Made by a program: the position numbers and the translations under genes
DNA from: CAYRUP01 sp964489265
GTDB taxonomy: Bacteria > Pseudomonadota > Gammaproteobacteria > DSM-16500
Length of the DNA stretch: 58,996 nt
Reading direction: 5' to 3'
Assembly (NCBI GenBank): GCA_964489265.1
Contig: CAZAXX010000005.1
Location: 1 to 58,996, forward strand
The notes under the pieces: generated by a model
The model's input: only the letters and a program-made list of their open reading frames with translations
Told to the model about the DNA's origin: nothing
Database searches by the model: none
In this document: piece by piece, positions 57,498 through 58,996 of the stretch
Layout of the letters: each line of letters starts with the position of its first letter
Position numbering within the stretch: the first letter of the stretch is position 1

Positions 57498-58798
57498 CAA
57501 TTTCCGAACGTGATAATGCGGTGATTTGGCATCCCTTCACGCAACATAAAACCATGCCGTTGCCTGGCACGATCGAGCGTGGTGAAGGTGTGTATTTGAT
57601 AGAACAAAATGGCAAACGCTTACTCGATTTAATTTCGTCTTGGTGGGTCAATTTGCATGGCCATGCAAATCCTGAAATTGCGAAGGCGATATACGAGCAG
57701 GCGATGAAATTAGAACATGTGATATTTGCGAGTTTCACGCATGAACCCGCCGTCACATTAGCAGAACAATTACTGACTATTCTGCCAAATACTTTTTCCA
57801 AGATTTTTTATTCTGATAATGGTTCAACTTCTGTTGAAATTGCTTTGAAGATGGCCTATCAATTTTGGCGTAATATTGGTGAAAAACGCCGACATCGTTT
57901 TATCGCATTTGAAAATGGTTATCACGGTGATACATTTGGTGCGATGTCGGTCGGAAGAAAATCTGGATTTTTTGCGCAGTTTGAAGATTTATTTTTCCAA
58001 GTGGATTTTATGCCTTATCCGGCAACGTGGAAAGATGATCCAAATATTAAAGCAAAAGAGCAAGAAGCATTAGAAAAAATGGATGCGCATCTGAAAAAAT
58101 ACGGTGCTGAAACGGCTGCATTAATTATCGAACCTTTAGTTCAAGGTTCAAGTGGAATGCAAATGTGTAGCCCTGAGTTTTTGCAACAACTGGAAACATT
58201 GGTGCGTTCCTATGGAATATTAATTATTTACGATGAAGTGATGACTGGATTAGGGCGCACTGGCGATTATTTCGCGTGTTTAAAAGCAAATACGACACCG
58301 GATATTATTTGTATTTCAAAAGGGTTGACCGGTGGTTTTTTACCAATTGCAGTGACAGCGTGCAGTGAGCAAATTTATCAGGCATTTTTGGGCGATGATT
58401 TTAGTTCTGCGCTAGTACATGGACATACTTTTACAGCAAATCCTATTGCATGTGCAGCTGCGGTGGCTTCATTAACTATTTTAAAACGTGAAGAAACGCA
58501 ACAACAAATAAATATGATACAAGCTGTGCATCAGGCAGCATTAACAAATTTAGCGCGGGAAGAATTAGTTGAAAAGCCACGTAGTTGTGGCACGATTGCC
58601 GCATTTAATTTAAAAATCTCAGCTGCCTATGGCGCGTCAACAAGCGTGAAATTGCGGGAGCAATTTCGCCAACGTGGCTTGCTGATTCGTCCGATTGGTA
58701 ATGCAATATATATTATGCCGCCATATTGTATTTCAGAAACAGAATTAAAACGCAGCTATGAAATTGTGATTGAAGAAATCCAAGGAGTTATCGCATGA
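57494..58798 (+). CDS. bioA: Adenosylmethionine-8-amino-7-oxononanoate transaminase
   Basis: 434 residues, class III aminotransferase. VIWHPFTQHKTM at the N-terminus is specific to BioA; LIIYDEVMTGLGRTGDYFAC and CISKGLTGGFLPIA (PLP lysine) follow. Uses SAM as amino donor to make DAPA. Translation is coupled to bioD and bioB by 4-nt overlaps. Confidence 0.95.
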   Translation: MTISERDNAVIWHPFTQHKTMPLPGTIERGEGVYLIEQNGKRLLDLISSWWVNLHGHANPEIAKAIYEQAMKLEHVIFASFTHEPAVTLAEQLLTILPNTFSKIFYSDNGSTSVEIALKMAYQFWRNIGEKRRHRFIAFENGYHGDTFGAMSVGRKSGFFAQFEDLFFQVDFMPYPATWKDDPNIKAKEQEALEKMDAHLKKYGAETAALIIEPLVQGSSGMQMCSPEFLQQLETLVRSYGILIIYDEVMTGLGRTGDYFACLKANTTPDIICISKGLTGGFLPIAVTACSEQIYQAFLGDDFSSALVHGHTFTANPIACAAAVASLTILKREETQQQINMIQAVHQAALTNLAREELVEKPRSCGTIAAFNLKISAAYGASTSVKLREQFRQRGLLIRPIGNAIYIMPPYCISETELKRSYEIVIEEIQGVIA

Positions 58799-58996
58799 CA
58801 AATACGCAAGCATGGTCCGTCGAAAATGTATTGAAATTGTTTGAATTACCGTTTACCGACTTAATTTTTCAGGCACAAACAATTCATAGACAGCATTTTA
58901 AAGAAGCTAAAATTCAGTTGAGCACATTACTCAATATTAAAGATGGTGGTTGCCCTGAAGATTGTCATTATTGTCCGCAAGCAGCGCGTTATAACA
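58795..58996 (+). CDS. bioB: Biotin synthase, 5' part (cut by window end)
   Basis: Starts with ATG overlapping the bioA stop. The 67 visible residues include LFELPFTDLIFQAQTIHR and the radical-SAM motif GGCPEDCHYCPQAARYN, with the CxxxCxxC cluster ligands. The rest lies beyond the window. Final step of biotin synthesis. Confidence 0.95.
   Translation, partial: MTNTQAWSVENVLKLFELPFTDLIFQAQTIHRQHFKEAKIQLSTLLNIKDGGCPEDCHYCPQAARYN

Overview
The window reads as chromosome, or possibly a chromid, of a gammaproteobacterium of the order Legionellales (Legionella/Coxiella/Aquicella-like). This is inferred from moderate-to-low GC, divergent large coiled-coil and membrane proteins of the effector type, three good matches to the Legionella/Coxiella PmrA-box (tandem cTTAA at 11-bp spacing), and gammaproteobacterial housekeeping genes (fis, queC, rlmI, ProQ/FinO, bioFCDAB, bioH). 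No rRNA, tRNA or CRISPR was seen.

Layout. 1-2.1 kb: 3' end of a large surface protein built of 84-residue Ig-like repeats. 2.1-5.9 kb: mmsB and mmsA (valine catabolism) divergent from a CAT-type amino-acid permease, followed by an exported Zn-dependent phospholipase C-like protein. 6.9-8.7 kb: unknown multi-membrane protein. 8.7-16.5 kb: a minus-strand branched-chain amino-acid operon: BCKDH E1alpha, E1beta and E2, then isovaleryl-CoA dehydrogenase, MCC carboxyltransferase subunit, methylglutaconyl-CoA hydratase and HMG-CoA lyase. The biotin-carrying MCC subunit and the E3 subunit are not present here. 16.7-25.1 kb: an effector-like coiled-coil protein, an L,D-transpeptidase, an RlmM-like methyltransferase, and a giant divergent P-type ATPase. 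25.3-26.5 kb: rlmI.

26.5-31.9 kb looks like an integrated plasmid-type replicon. It has a RepB/Rep_3 initiator translationally coupled to two GNAT acetyltransferases, five iterons over the rep start, parA, parB and a tandem ribbon-helix-helix protein, more iterons in opposite orientation downstream, and a parS-like palindrome. A tiny gene or sRNA encoding a 15-residue Lys-rich peptide, with its own promoter and terminator, lies at its left edge.

31.9-44 kb: sphingomyelinase-like metallophosphatase, a methyltransferase-TPR protein, a PmrA-box coiled-coil membrane protein, an SH3 periplasmic protein, a PAS-GGDEF-EAL c-di-GMP enzyme, and a two-gene operon (plant AAE17/18-like acyl-activating enzyme plus FAD/NAD(P)-binding protein). 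44.0-44.4 kb: a strong candidate structured sRNA followed at once by a 161-bp hairpin MITE. A second MITE copy at 51.6 kb differs by base changes that are compensated in both arms. 44.4-49.3 kb: queC, fis, a histone-H1-like protein, a ProQ-family RNA chaperone, an aspartate-type permease and a second L,D-transpeptidase. 49.5-51.4 kb: enoyl-CoA hydratase plus 3-hydroxyisobutyryl-CoA hydrolase, completing valine degradation with mmsA and mmsB. 51.7-53.4 kb: a LysE exporter and two small unknowns. 53.4-59.0 kb: bioH, an HPF-cold-shock fusion, then overlapping bioF-bioC-bioD-bioA-bioB (cut by the window end). Biotin made here would serve the biotin-dependent acyl-CoA carboxylases of the branched-chain pathways.

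The intergenic spaces are rich in REP-like inverted repeats of several families.
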